Shown: positions 25,584 through 35,372 of the stretch, piece by piece
How the letters are laid out: each line of letters opens with the position of its first letter
Numbering within the stretch: the stretch's first letter is position 1
NCBI GenBank assembly: GCA_964477085.1
Contig: CAYZDF010000002.1
Location: 1 to 64,000, forward strand
Length of the DNA: 64,000 nucleotides
Reading direction: 5' to 3'
Origin: Dichloromethanomonas sp964477085
Lineage (GTDB): Bacteria > Bacillota > Desulfitobacteriia > Desulfitobacteriales > Syntrophobotulaceae
The notes under the pieces: model-generated
The model's database searches: none
What the model was told of the DNA's origin: nothing
The model's input: only the letters and a program-made list of their open reading frames with translations
Position numbers and translations under genes: made by a program

Positions 25584-27490
25584 AATGTTTGATTGACTAT
25601 GTCATCTTCCACAATCAAAATTCTCAACGGCTCATTGATGCTATAGTCGCAATGAGCATTATCAAATTTTTTAGATGATAAAAGATTCACCTTACTTGGA
25701 CAAGGGATGGTAAGTTTAAATTCACTTCCTGTTCCGACCTCGGAAGTTACGCATAATTTTCCGTTCATCAGCTCAACTAGTTTTTTACTAATCGCAAGAC
25801 CCAATCCAGCACCGCCATGTTCTTTCGTATAAGAGTTATCACCTTGATTAAAACTATCAAAGATAATATCCAGTTTTTCTTGAGGGATCCCTATTCCTGT
25901 GTCCCGTACAGTGATTAGGAGTTCTTGCTGTTTTTCATCTTTAGTCTTCATTTCGGCACTGATCGTAATGGTTCCTTTCAGAGTGAATTTGACCGCATTT
26001 CCAACTAAATTGGATAATACCTGCCTTACTCTGACTTGATCACCCAAAATTTTTTCGGGTATGTTCTTATCAATATTACATATTATTTTTAGTCCACTTT
26101 GTCTGGCATAAGTATAAAACAAAGTAACGACTTCAGAGATGACTTCCTTAATACTAAAACTATACTTTTCTATGCGGACCTTCCCAGCTTCAATTATAGA
26201 ATAATCCAAAATATCGTTAATAACTGTCATAAGAGTATTTGAGCACTTTTTAGCCAGGCTAATATATTCCTTTTTTTCCTGTTCTGATCTGCTGATTTCG
26301 GCAAGTTGGAGCATACCCAAAATACCATTCATGGGAGTTCTGATCTCGTGACTCATATTAGCAAGGAATTGGCTTTTAGCTTGATTCGCAGCCTCAGCCA
26401 GTTCCTTCGCTTTTTTTAGGGACTCTTCGTATTCTTTAACTTGAGTAATATTTCTATAAACACTTACAACTCTAACGACTTCTCCACTTTCCGACCTTGA
26501 GACACCTATTCCAGTATCTAAGACCCATAACCAACGGCGTTCTTTGGTTTTGATCCGGTACTCACACCTGTAAGTCTTTGTTATACCTTCAATATGATTG
26601 CATAGGCATTCTGTAAAATATGTTCTATCCTCTGGATGCACAAGACTTTTGAAAGATTCAAAGTCATTGGGCAGATCTTTTTCTTTATAACCTAAAGTAT
26701 GAAGTAAATTTTGACTATAATAGACAAAATTTTTCTGAATATCCCAATCCCAAAGACCATCACCCACGGCCATCATGACATGGTAAAAACGTTCCTGGTC
26801 TGAACGCAATTCTTTTTCAAGGTCGATTGAAAGATGATGGTGATCGAGTCCTAATAGATGATACAAGGTTCTTTCTTTATTAAACTCATGTAAAAGGTAC
26901 TTGGGATTGCAGTACAGAGGATTATGACTAATAAAATCTGTACCGTTTATTATCAGACGATGTGTTTTAATAATCTTTTCCAAGATGCTTTTAGGATACA
27001 AACTTTTATTATAGATGCATAAGTACTGGTGATTAGTGTAATAAGGCATTAGTTCAATATTGACTTTTATTTCATATTCGATTAGTCGTTCTAAAGTTTC
27101 ATATTTTCCATCCAAGGCAAAGGTTGCTTCGCTTAAAACACGCATTCCGGAAAAGGGGCTGTATCTTATTTTGTCAGCTTGTTTCTTCCAATGATCTAAG
27201 GTCAAGCTGGGTTGAAATTCTCCGGCACCCCTATAGGTGTTTTTAAGACAGGACAAAAATAGCTGTCCGTTTTGTATATATTCTTTAGCATCAATATGGT
27301 GCTGGCAAAGATCCTTGATGATTAATTCCTCGAAATATTCATCAACAACACATATCACATATTCATTATTTAATAAACCTCTCAGTATATAATCAGTTGC
27401 AATCAAACGATAATCGTTAAATTGATCAAAAAGAAATGCTGTATGATCCCCAAAATTTAGATCATATTTTGTTGACGAATTAAATATCAT
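25580..27490 (-). CDS. hybrid histidine kinase (MEDS-PAS-HisKA-HATPase), receiver truncated
   Basis: A 636-aa soluble kinase. Residues 1 to about 200 match the MEDS (DcmR-like sensory) type: GDHTAFLFD, ILRGLLNNEYVICVV, MRVLSEATFAL. A PAS/PAC unit follows (about 250-365), then HisKA with His381 in MSHEIRTPMNG, and an ATPase domain (NAVKFT, DTGIGIP, GGAGLGLAISKKL). The chain ends LRILIVEDDIVNQTF, i.e. inside the first helix of a receiver that continues in another frame at 25583. ATG 27490 has TGAGG five bases upstream and is preferred over TTG 27505. Kinase function may survive; phosphotransfer to its own receiver would depend on the frameshift. Confidence 0.82.
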   Translation of the reverse strand: MIFNSSTKYDLNFGDHTAFLFDQFNDYRLIATDYILRGLLNNEYVICVVDEYFEELIIKDLCQHHIDAKEYIQNGQLFLSCLKNTYRGAGEFQPSLTLDHWKKQADKIRYSPFSGMRVLSEATFALDGKYETLERLIEYEIKVNIELMPYYTNHQYLCIYNKSLYPKSILEKIIKTHRLIINGTDFISHNPLYCNPKYLLHEFNKERTLYHLLGLDHHHLSIDLEKELRSDQERFYHVMMAVGDGLWDWDIQKNFVYYSQNLLHTLGYKEKDLPNDFESFKSLVHPEDRTYFTECLCNHIEGITKTYRCEYRIKTKERRWLWVLDTGIGVSRSESGEVVRVVSVYRNITQVKEYEESLKKAKELAEAANQAKSQFLANMSHEIRTPMNGILGMLQLAEISRSEQEKKEYISLAKKCSNTLMTVINDILDYSIIEAGKVRIEKYSFSIKEVISEVVTLFYTYARQSGLKIICNIDKNIPEKILGDQVRVRQVLSNLVGNAVKFTLKGTITISAEMKTKDEKQQELLITVRDTGIGIPQEKLDIIFDSFNQGDNSYTKEHGGAGLGLAISKKLVELMNGKLCVTSEVGTGSEFKLTIPCPSKVNLLSSKKFDNAHCDYSINEPLRILIVEDDIVNQTF

Positions 27491-27710
27491 ATAAACCTCA
27501 TACAAAATGAATCATATAATAATTTATAGGTGTTTGTTTTTAATGGAATTAAACTTACAGTAATTATTAATTCTCCATAATAAACTAATTTCCTCCCAAT
27601 TTTAATTTAATTAGTTAAATTTGCTAATTAAAAATTGATTTATCTTAGGATTTTATTATTATTTTAGTATAATAATTAAAAAATCTCTTTTTTGCGATAA
27701 ATTATTTATT

Positions 27711-27743
27711 ATGTTGACAAATAATAACATTATTTGTCAACAT
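27711..27743. promoter_or_regulatory. perfect 15-bp inverted repeat, candidate operator
   Basis: ATGTTGACAAATAAT / ATTATTTGTCAACAT around an AAC centre, without mismatch. It lies in the 654-bp space between the kinase (minus) and the receiver gene at 28145 (plus). TTGTCA at 27734-27739, 17 bp before TATTAA (27757), could be a plus-strand promoter that the palindrome would cover. It is noncoding and AT-rich, so an operator is likelier than a terminator. Confidence 0.55.
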
Positions 27744-27957
27744 TGTAGAATAATCCTATTAAATTAAAGAAAATAGACTATTAATTAACGACTTAATTAA
27801 CAATGGAAGATATAAATCTAAATCATTTTCACTTAAATGTATTGATTATTATCTTCACAGTTTTTTGCTAAGCATCTCGTGTGGCACACCAACCATAAAA
27901 ATTGGTTTTGATAATTATACTTTTCATTGTGGTCATAACCTTATACTTTAATACTAG

Positions 27958-28128
27958 AAACAAAAAAAGGGGTTAAAAGCAATCCATGAGCTTAAGCTGA
28001 AAATTAATGATGCCCAAGGTGATTATCATACAGGATTGGAGTATAATAGTTTTGAACAATTCAATGAACTAGCTGAACAATTCAATCATGCAAACAAAGA
28101 ACGAAGGTTAAATGAATTAGCAACATAA
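27958..28128 (+). pseudogene. possible gene remnant without start codon
   Basis: An open stretch of 56 codons, reading KGLKAIHELKLKINDAQ near its start and NKERRLNELAT at its end, has protein-like composition but begins right after a TAG with no start codon or ribosome site. No family recognised. It may be the 3' remnant of a lost gene, 16 bp before the receiver gene, or chance. Confidence 0.25.
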
Positions 28129-28144
28129 TAAAGAGGTTATAGGT

Positions 28145-28549
28145 ATGAGAATATTAATAGTGGAAGATGATGTTGCCAGTGCGATCTATCTTAGGAAAGT
28201 CTTATCCGCTTATGGAAAATGTGATGTTGCGACAAATGGAGTTAAGGCTATTGAAGAATACATTAAAGCCTACAAAGAAGAATCTCCTTATGAGTTAGTA
28301 TGTTTGGATATTATGATACCCAGAATGGATGGAATACAGGTCTTGGATTCCATCAACGAATTCATTTCTCACAGTGAAGGAAATGATAACAAACCTAAAA
28401 TTATCATGATCTCGGCCTTGAACGATAAAGAAACTGTTGATTATGTAACTCAAGGAGGTTGTGATGCCTTTCTCTGGAAGCCGGTCAGTATTGGAATGAT
28501 TGAGGGCGTTATGACGAAAATAGGGTTTACTAAGAACATACAAAGTTAG
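28145..28549 (+). CDS. single-domain response regulator
   Basis: A 134-aa CheY-like receiver with no output domain. ILIVEDD supplies the acidic pair, LDIMIPRMDG the phospho-acceptor Asp, and LWKPVS the conserved lysine. AAAGAGG lies nine bases before the ATG. It is a paralogue of the receiver at 39505-39909: same length, same CLDIM-P block and similar C-terminus. It probably receives phosphate from a kinase nearby, but it has its own control region. Confidence 0.85.
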   Translation: MRILIVEDDVASAIYLRKVLSAYGKCDVATNGVKAIEEYIKAYKEESPYELVCLDIMIPRMDGIQVLDSINEFISHSEGNDNKPKIIMISALNDKETVDYVTQGGCDAFLWKPVSIGMIEGVMTKIGFTKNIQS

Positions 28550-28614
28550 ATTTTACAAACAAGTCTTGTAAATATTACCATAATTTATTGATTAAAATAT
28601 TAATGAGGTTTGCT

Positions 28615-29202
28615 ATGAAGAAAAATATTATTAAAAGGAAAAATAAAATAATAATTGAGGCGATAGACCTCTTGGATGAAGCAGGGATACAGGGCCTTAC
28701 TACCAAAGAAATAGCTAATAGGCAAGGAATTACTGAACCGGCAATCTATAGGCAGTTTGAGAGCAAGAAGCACATTATTCTTGCAATATTAGATGAATAC
28801 TCAAAATATGATCAAACGATAAGAAGTACTTTAAATCAACAAAAATTAAGCTTTGATGAAAAGATCAATTATTATGTCAACTCTTACATAGAATATTACC
28901 AAAGCTATCCCGAGATAACGATGGTTATGTTTTCGGCCGATGTTTATCGTTATTATCAGGAAACATTCACAAAGATGAAAGAGATTGTCAGATTAAGAGA
29001 AGAATTCCTTATTGAACTGGTTACTCAAGCCAAAGAAAAAGGTGAAGTTAAAAAAACATGTGAATCAGGAGAAATAGCCGATTATATTAACGCTATAATA
29101 TGGTGGTTTACGTTTAAATGGAAGGTTATGGACAATGATTTTAATCTAAAAAAGACAATCAGCATACCAATTAAGAGGTTAATAAGTCATATCAGTATAT
29201 AA
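28615..29202 (+). CDS. TetR/AcrR family transcriptional regulator
   Basis: A 195-aa repressor. The N-terminal helix-turn-helix is typical: IIEAIDLLDEAGIQGLTTKEIANRQGITEPAIYRQFESKKH. (Reading is interrupted here for brevity at the recognition helix.) The C-terminal helices form the ligand pocket. The start is ATG 28615, seven bases behind GAGG; an upstream TTG adds residues without a ribosome site. Plausible operators nearby are the palindromes at 27711-27743 and 29434-29453; TetR proteins usually act on adjacent genes. Confidence 0.82.
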   Translation: MKKNIIKRKNKIIIEAIDLLDEAGIQGLTTKEIANRQGITEPAIYRQFESKKHIILAILDEYSKYDQTIRSTLNQQKLSFDEKINYYVNSYIEYYQSYPEITMVMFSADVYRYYQETFTKMKEIVRLREEFLIELVTQAKEKGEVKKTCESGEIADYINAIIWWFTFKWKVMDNDFNLKKTISIPIKRLISHISI

Positions 29203-29385
29203 TGATGAATAAATACACAAACACTATTCGCTTTCTTTTCAAGGAGGCGTTTTTTTTGTGCTGTCACAGAAGTAGGAAGATAGAGAATACACTTTAATAT
29301 AATAAAAAAGATAAATCGGATCTCCAGAATGCAATTGCTGGTTTTTGTCATGACACAGAATAAGTTTTTATATTTTATTTAAATA

Positions 29386-29414
29386 TTGACATTGGAAAAA
29401 TATTCTATTAAAAT
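29386..29414 (+). promoter_or_regulatory. sigma-A-type promoter upstream of the chemosensory operon
   Basis: TTGACA at 29386-29391 and TAAAAT at 29409-29414 with a 17-bp spacer. It lies 230 bp before cheY with no gene between. The rest of the 29203-29644 space shows no gene. Confidence 0.55.
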
Positions 29415-29433
29415 TTTTATTAAATTAAAATAT

Positions 29434-29453
29434 TAGTTAGTAATAACTAACTA
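29434..29453. promoter_or_regulatory. palindrome TAGTTAGT-AATA-ACTAACTA, candidate operator
   Basis: A perfect eight-base inverted repeat about 20 bp downstream of the promoter at 29386-29414, a normal position for a repressor site. Its form suits a TetR dimer; the TetR gene ends 230 bp upstream. Confidence 0.5.
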
Positions 29454-29644
29454 CAGATTAAAGCGGTCGCTACTGTCTAGAAATATGTTTTGTCTATGTT
29501 TTTCTATTTGGACTGCAGCTTAGTAAGAAAACAGATCTAAAGTCGTGGAGGATATAGATTTAAACTAAGAGATGATTCTACTGCACATTACAATTTGAAT
29601 ACTACAGCGAAAAATAGGAGCAGTGAAAAATAGGAGGGGAGCAA

Positions 29645-30010
29645 GTGGCTAGAGTGCTTATTGTTGATGATGCCGCGTTTATGCGAATGACCATTCGCAT
29701 GATTTTAGTGAATAATGGATTCGAAGTTGTTGGTGAAGCCCCAAATGGTGCAGTTGGTGTAGAAAAATATAAAGAGCATCTTCCTGATCTGGTAACGATG
29801 GATATCACCATGCCAGAAATGGGGGGATTAGAAGCACTGGAAGCTATAAGAAAATTTGATTCACAAGCTAAAATCGTTATGATATCGGCCATAGGTCAGG
29901 AGGTTATGGTAAAGCGGGCAGTCGTTCTTGGAGCAAAATCTTTCATCGTAAAGCCATTTAAAGAAGAACAGGTGGTTCAAACCCTTACAAAGATACTTGG
30001 AATGAAATAG
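29645..30010 (+). CDS. cheY: chemotaxis response regulator CheY
   Basis: A 121-aa receiver: VLIVDDAAFMR, phospho-acceptor in VTMDITMPEMGG, the threonine/serine position in VMISAIGQ and lysine in IVKPFKEE. The start is GTG 29645 with TAGGAGGGG seven bases before it. First gene of a chemosensory operon; cheA follows by 33 bp. Confidence 0.9.
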   Translation: MARVLIVDDAAFMRMTIRMILVNNGFEVVGEAPNGAVGVEKYKEHLPDLVTMDITMPEMGGLEALEAIRKFDSQAKIVMISAIGQEVMVKRAVVLGAKSFIVKPFKEEQVVQTLTKILGMK

Positions 30011-30043
30011 AACATTGAAAAAGTATGAAGGAGGTGAACGGAA

Positions 30044-32119
30044 ATGTCAAAAAACTATTCTAATGAACCAATGCTCGATATGTATATCTTTGAAACTACT
30101 CAACTTCTTGAGCAGCTAGAGAAATTAATCCTTTCCTGTGAAAAAGGTAATAGCTACAAAATTGAAGCTATTAACGAGATATTTAGAATAATGCATACGA
30201 TTAAAGGATCTTCGGCTATGATGCTATTCAATAACATCGCTACTCTAGCACATAGTATTGAAGATTTATTCTATTTTATTAGACAACAAAACGATATTAG
30301 ATTAGATTGTACATCCCTTTCAGACCTCGTTCTTGATGGAATAGATTTTTTTAAAGTTGAACTTGAGAAGATTAAAGTTAAGAACGAGCCAGACGGTGAT
30401 CCGCAAAGACTGCTTGAAAGTATCAAGGAGCATTTGGACTTATTAAAAAATAACAATCCAAAAGTCATACCCGAAGTAGATAAAGATAGGTTAGAGATGT
30501 CGACAAGCCCAAAACAACAGTATTATATACCAAATACTCAAACAGCCCAGTTAATACAAGAAAAATATTATAAGGCAACCATTTACTACCAAGAAGGGTG
30601 TGAGATGGAAAACATCCGGGCATATACGGTGGTGCATAACTTAAAGGAGATTGTTAAAGAATTTCTTTTTTGGCCTGAGGATATCATTGAAAACGATCAT
30701 AGTGCAGAAAAAATAAAGGAAAATGGATTTCAAATAGTCGTTAAAACAGAAAAAAGCTATGATGAGTTGTTCAAGTTCTTTAACCAGACGATTTTTCTCA
30801 AAGAATTAGAGTTTACAGAAATCAACGATGAAGAGTATCGCAACATCTGTCAAACAAGACAGATAAATTTGGATGTTGATTCTGTTAAGTCCCCTAAATT
30901 AAAAAAAGTCAAAGATATTCAGGAGGAAAAAGAGACTAGTTTAGTATCTTCTCAACAAAGCATCATTAGTGTCAATGTTGCCAAACTTGACTCGCTGATG
31001 GATCTGGTGGGTGAGATGGTCGTTGCTGAAGCCATGGTGACCCAAAATCCGGATTTGCGGGGACTTCAGCTGGATAATTTCCGAAAGGCTGCAAGACAAC
31101 TGCGTAAGATTAACAGTGAGATTCAGGATATTGTGATGTCCATCCGAATGGTACCACTAGCAACTACGTTTCACAAAATGCATCGAATTGTCAGAGATAT
31201 GAGTAAAAAACTCCGTAGAGAAGTTCAGCTCGAATTGATTGGTGAGCAAACGGAAGTTGATAAAAATATTATTGAACATATCTCTGATCCTTTAATGCAT
31301 CTTATCCGTAATGCGATAGACCATGGTATAGAATCTGCAGAGGAAAGAAGAATAAGCGGCAAGCCAACAACAGGAACAATTACTTTAGAAGCACGCAATA
31401 TTGGCAGTGATGTACTGGTTATGATCAGGGACGACGGAAAAGGATTAAACAAGGATAAGATACTGGCAAAAGCTCATGAAAATGGACTTCTTATCAAGCA
31501 TCAGGATGAGATGAGTGATAAAGAAATATTCAATATCATTTTTCTCCCAGGATTTTCGACTAAGGAAGCGATTACTGAATTTTCCGGGAGAGGAGTAGGG
31601 ATGGATGTTGTTACCAAAAACTTGCAGACAGTTGGAGGAACAGTATCTGTCGATAGCAAGGAAGGTTGTGGAACAACCATTACCCTTAAAATACCGCTAA
31701 CTTTGGCCATTATTGATGGGATGAACATTCGTGTCGGCGAATCAAGGTATACCATACCAACAATATCTATTAAAGAATCTTTCCGTCCCCAAGAAAAAGA
31801 TATTATTGAAGACCCTGACGGCAACGAGATAATTATGGTCAGAGGCAACTGTTACCCTATTCTCAGATTACACGACTACTTTAAAGTGCAAACAAAGATT
31901 ACCTCATTTACTGATGGGATTTTTATTATGGTCGAACATGAGGAAGAGATAATTTGTCTTTTTGCCGATGCCCTCTTAGGAGAACAACAAGTGGTAGTGA
32001 AGCCCCTGCCTAATTATTTCCGACGTATCAAGCAGATCAGCGGACTTACCGGTTGTACCCTTTTAGGAGATGGGAACATCAGTCTTATCCTGGATATCTC
32101 GGGGTTAATCCACAAATAA
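30044..32119 (+). CDS. cheA: chemotaxis histidine kinase CheA
   Basis: A 691-aa CheA. The HPt domain is N-terminal with His51 in IMHTIKGSS. A middle region (about 150-300) holds a P2-like segment, then the dimerisation domain (SVNVAKLDSLMDLVGEMV), the ATPase domain (HLIRNAIDHGIE, IRDDGKGLN, FSGRGVGMDVV) and a C-terminal CheW-like domain. It autophosphorylates and passes phosphate to CheY and CheB. GAAGGAGGTG precedes the ATG. Confidence 0.92.
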   Translation: MSKNYSNEPMLDMYIFETTQLLEQLEKLILSCEKGNSYKIEAINEIFRIMHTIKGSSAMMLFNNIATLAHSIEDLFYFIRQQNDIRLDCTSLSDLVLDGIDFFKVELEKIKVKNEPDGDPQRLLESIKEHLDLLKNNNPKVIPEVDKDRLEMSTSPKQQYYIPNTQTAQLIQEKYYKATIYYQEGCEMENIRAYTVVHNLKEIVKEFLFWPEDIIENDHSAEKIKENGFQIVVKTEKSYDELFKFFNQTIFLKELEFTEINDEEYRNICQTRQINLDVDSVKSPKLKKVKDIQEEKETSLVSSQQSIISVNVAKLDSLMDLVGEMVVAEAMVTQNPDLRGLQLDNFRKAARQLRKINSEIQDIVMSIRMVPLATTFHKMHRIVRDMSKKLRREVQLELIGEQTEVDKNIIEHISDPLMHLIRNAIDHGIESAEERRISGKPTTGTITLEARNIGSDVLVMIRDDGKGLNKDKILAKAHENGLLIKHQDEMSDKEIFNIIFLPGFSTKEAITEFSGRGVGMDVVTKNLQTVGGTVSVDSKEGCGTTITLKIPLTLAIIDGMNIRVGESRYTIPTISIKESFRPQEKDIIEDPDGNEIIMVRGNCYPILRLHDYFKVQTKITSFTDGIFIMVEHEEEIICLFADALLGEQQVVVKPLPNYFRRIKQISGLTGCTLLGDGNISLILDISGLIHK

Positions 32120-32173
32120 AAACAGAAAAGTATAAGTAACTAGAATGTCAAGAAAGGAGAGTGTGGAAGGACA

Positions 32174-32671
32174 ATGACCGAAAGCATAGTAGATCAATTG
32201 CTGGAAGAGGAAGAAGACACTCAAAAGGGCAAATTTCTTACATTTTCAATCGGAAATGAGAGTTATGGGATTGAAATCAAATTTGTTACTGAGATCATTG
32301 GCATTCAACCAATAACAGAGGTTCCCGAGCTTCCTTCCTACATCAGGGGAATTATCAATCTTAGGGGTAAGATTATTCCAGTAATGGATGTGAGGTTAAG
32401 GTTTAAGAAAGACTTCAGAGAATACAATGATAGAACGTGTATCATCGTCATTGATATTCAGGATATTTCCATCGGGCTTATTGTTGATAGTGTATCAGAA
32501 GTTTTATCAATAGCCGATCAGGATATTGTACAAGCCCCTGAAGTGAACGCACGCAGCAATAAATACATAAAAAACATAGGTAAAGTCGGTAATGAAGTTA
32601 AATTACTTTTAGACTGCAACAAGCTTCTCAACGAAGATGATCTAGAAAACTTGGCAAATATTGAGAACTGA
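32174..32671 (+). CDS. cheW: chemotaxis adaptor CheW
   Basis: A 165-aa CheW adaptor linking receptors to Che[46 protein letters not shown] and [18 protein letters not shown]. Start supported by GAAAGGAGAG upstream. Confidence 0.92.
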   Translation: MTESIVDQLLEEEEDTQKGKFLTFSIGNESYGIEIKFVTEIIGIQPITEVPELPSYIRGIINLRGKIIPVMDVRLRFKKDFREYNDRTCIIVIDIQDISIGLIVDSVSEVLSIADQDIVQAPEVNARSNKYIKNIGKVGNEVKLLLDCNKLLNEDDLENLANIEN

Positions 32672-32697
32672 AAACAGGGATGAAAGGAGAAAGAAAA

Positions 32698-34476
32698 ATG
32701 AATTGGTTTAAGAATCTGAAGATCAGTGTCAAATTAATAACCGGATTTATTATTGTTGCTCTGATCTCCGGTCTAGTCGGAGGAATCGGAATTTATAACA
32801 TAATATCACTTGATAACAGTGATACAGAATTATATGAAAAAATGACAGTTCCCATTAGTGAAATGTCTAAGATCGCTACTGCGTTTCAGAGAGTGAGAGT
32901 AGATACCCGGGATATTATCTTAGCAAATAATTCTCAGGAAATAAGTGTTCAAGTGCAAAGTATCCAAGAACGCAGGAAAGAAATCGATGAAGCTGCTAAA
33001 GAATTCGAGAAGAGTATCTTATCACAGGAAGTAAGAGATGCGTATGATGAATTCTTTCAAGCAAGAAACGAGTATGTATCTTATTTAGATCAGTTAGTTC
33101 AATTGGCTAGGGCAAATCAAGATGCAGAGGCCAATGCGTTGTTGAATTCTGAAGGAATGACACTAGCAGCAAAGAATGAACAAGCTGCCATTGAAAAACT
33201 GGTCATGATGAAAGAGCGTGATGCAAAAACCAAGGCAGAGAATAATACCGAGCAAGCTAACCAGGCAATTATTATGATGGTGATCTGTATACTAGTTGGA
33301 ATGGTATTAGCTGTTGTGTTAGGTATTTATATCTCACGAATCATAAGTAAACCAATTAACAAATTGGTAGTAATCGCTGAAAAAGTGGCAGATGGTGATC
33401 TTGATGTCGATATTGATATTGACACCAAAGATGAGATCGGGATCTTGGCGCAAGGCTTTATGACTATGGCTGATAATCTAAATGAAGTGATGAGTAACAT
33501 CAATACGGCTGCCGAACAGGTTGCTTCGGGTTCCAAACAAGTATCGGATTCCAGTATGGCCTTATCGCAGGGAGCGGCGGAGCAAGCCAGTTCCATTGAA
33601 GAGCTTACTGCATCCCTGGAAGAAATCTCTGCTCAGACTGAGAAAAACGCTCAAAACGCAAACGAAGCCAATTCATTGGCAGAGACAGCTAAGATTAACG
33701 CTGCTCAGGGTAATGACCAGATGAAAGAGATGTTGGAAGCGATGGATGAAATCAACAATTCTTCCAACAATATTTCTAAAATAATTAAAGTCATTGATGA
33801 AATAGCGTTCCAAACCAATATCTTGGCCTTAAATGCTGCTGTTGAAGCAGCGCGGGCCGGACAACATGGCAAGGGATTCGCGGTTGTCGCCGAAGAAGTA
33901 AGAAATCTTGCAGCCCGGTCTGCCAATGCTGCTAAGGAAACTACTGATATGATTGAGGGATCGATTAAAAAAGTTGAAGGTGGAACGAAGATTGCTATTG
34001 ATACAGCCAGTGCCTTGAATCATATTGTTGAGGGAGTTACCAAAGTAGCAGACCTAGTCAATGATATTGCCATCGCTTCAAATGAACAAGCAACAGGAAT
34101 CGCGCAGGTCAATCAGGGTATCGGACAAGTGGCTGAAGTCGTACAGACAAACTCCGCGACTTCTGAGGAAGGGGCTGCAGCCAGTGAAGAATTGGCAAGC
34201 CAGGCTGAATTGCTGAAAGAGCAGGTGAATCGATTTAAACTTCGAAGATATACTCAGACTCGCTCGTATAAAGCATTAGATGACTTAAGTCCTGAAATTA
34301 TGAAAATGCTGGGAACTTTTAACGATAAAAGAAATGCTAAATATTTCAATGGTACAGAAACAAAGAATGAAGTGGCTGTCACTACAGACAAACACAAAAA
34401 TGAGAAGGGTAAAGATGAAAAATCCAAGGTTTCAAAAAAGATCGCTTTAAGTGACAGTGAGTTTGGGAAGTATTAG
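32698..34476 (+). CDS. methyl-accepting chemotaxis protein
   Basis: A 592-aa transmembrane chemoreceptor. Helix one (about 11-33) and helix two (about 190-212) flank a four-helix-bundle type sensor (4HB_MCP). HAMP follows, then the long signalling coiled coil with the conserved hairpin tip ([33 protein letters not shown]). A low-complexity lysine-rich tail ends the chain without a CheR-docking pentapeptide. The upstream in-frame ATG (32680) overlaps the AAAGGAGA ribosome site, so ATG 32698 is used. Confidence 0.9.
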   Translation: MNWFKNLKISVKLITGFIIVALISGLVGGIGIYNIISLDNSDTELYEKMTVPISEMSKIATAFQRVRVDTRDIILANNSQEISVQVQSIQERRKEIDEAAKEFEKSILSQEVRDAYDEFFQARNEYVSYLDQLVQLARANQDAEANALLNSEGMTLAAKNEQAAIEKLVMMKERDAKTKAENNTEQANQAIIMMVICILVGMVLAVVLGIYISRIISKPINKLVVIAEKVADGDLDVDIDIDTKDEIGILAQGFMTMADNLNEVMSNINTAAEQVASGSKQVSDSSMALSQGAAEQASSIEELTASLEEISAQTEKNAQNANEANSLAETAKINAAQGNDQMKEMLEAMDEINNSSNNISKIIKVIDEIAFQTNILALNAAVEAARAGQHGKGFAVVAEEVRNLAARSANAAKETTDMIEGSIKKVEGGTKIAIDTASALNHIVEGVTKVADLVNDIAIASNEQATGIAQVNQGIGQVAEVVQTNSATSEEGAAASEELASQAELLKEQVNRFKLRRYTQTRSYKALDDLSPEIMKMLGTFNDKRNAKYFNGTETKNEVAVTTDKHKNEKGKDEKSKVSKKIALSDSEFGKY

Positions 34477-34482
34477 GACGTA

Positions 34483-34517
34483 GATGTAGGGAGAGCGTGA
34501 GATACTCTCCCTACATC
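34483..34517 (+). other. strong intercistronic stem-loop between mcp and cheR
   Basis: A perfect 13-pair stem GATGTAGGGAGAG/CTCTCCCTACATC with a nine-base loop and no T-run, 17 bp before cheR. It may set mRNA stability or lower cheR expression rather than terminate. Confidence 0.6.
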
Positions 34518-34534
34518 ATCAGGGTGATATCGCT

Positions 34535-35350
34535 ATGATAAAGATTACGAATAAAGAGTTTATTCATCTTTCTAATTATATTAGAAACTATTACGGAATC
34601 AATATTAAAAAAGAAAAGCAATCCCTCATTACTGGCAGACTGCATCATGTCTTAATCAGTAAGAATTTTAACAGTTTCTCAGAGTATTATGATTACCTGA
34701 TTTCAGATACAACAGGGGAAGCTGTAATGACACTCATCGATAAAATCTCCACTAACCATACATTCTTTATGCGTGAAGCAGATCACTTTTACTTTTTCAG
34801 AGAGAAAGTGCTGCCATACCTTACCTCTGCCATTCAGGATCATGATCTGCGAATCTGGTGTACAGCTTGTTCTACGGGAGAAGAATCTTATACATTGGCG
34901 ATGATCATTGATGAATTTTTTGGTAGGAAAAAAAATGCCTGGGATACAAAAATTCTTGCTACAGATATTTGTTCACAGGTATTGGATATCGCCAAAAAAG
35001 GGATCTATAAAAAGGATAAGATTTCCCCTATACCTGCATTCTGGAAACACAGTTATTTTCAAAAAGTTGATGATCATCATGTGAAAGTCAATAATAACAT
35101 CAAAAATGAAGTGATATATCGGAAGTTCAATCTGATGGAGCCACTTTTCCCATTTAAAAAGAAATTTCACGCCATATTTTGCCGAAATGTTATGATATAC
35201 TTTGATAATCCGACTAAGGACAAGTTAATTAGTAAGTTGTATGATATATTGGAATACGGCGGATATCTTTTTGTGGGGCACTCTGAATCACTCAGCCGAG
35301 ATAATTCTTCTTTTCGGTATGTGATGCCGGCTGTGTACAGAAAACAATAA
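34535..35350 (+). CDS. cheR: chemotaxis methyltransferase CheR
   Basis: A 271-aa SAM-dependent methyltransferase that modifies receptor glutamates. Marks: ISTNHTFFMREADHF, the SAM-binding WCTACSTGEESYTLAM, LATDICSQVLDIAKKG, FCRNVMIYFD and LFVGHSESL. It lies in the chemosensory operon before cheB. Confidence 0.92.
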   Translation: MIKITNKEFIHLSNYIRNYYGINIKKEKQSLITGRLHHVLISKNFNSFSEYYDYLISDTTGEAVMTLIDKISTNHTFFMREADHFYFFREKVLPYLTSAIQDHDLRIWCTACSTGEESYTLAMIIDEFFGRKKNAWDTKILATDICSQVLDIAKKGIYKKDKISPIPAFWKHSYFQKVDDHHVKVNNNIKNEVIYRKFNLMEPLFPFKKKFHAIFCRNVMIYFDNPTKDKLISKLYDILEYGGYLFVGHSESLSRDNSSFRYVMPAVYRKQ

Positions 35351-35372
35351 CTGCAATAGGTGAGATAATAAT

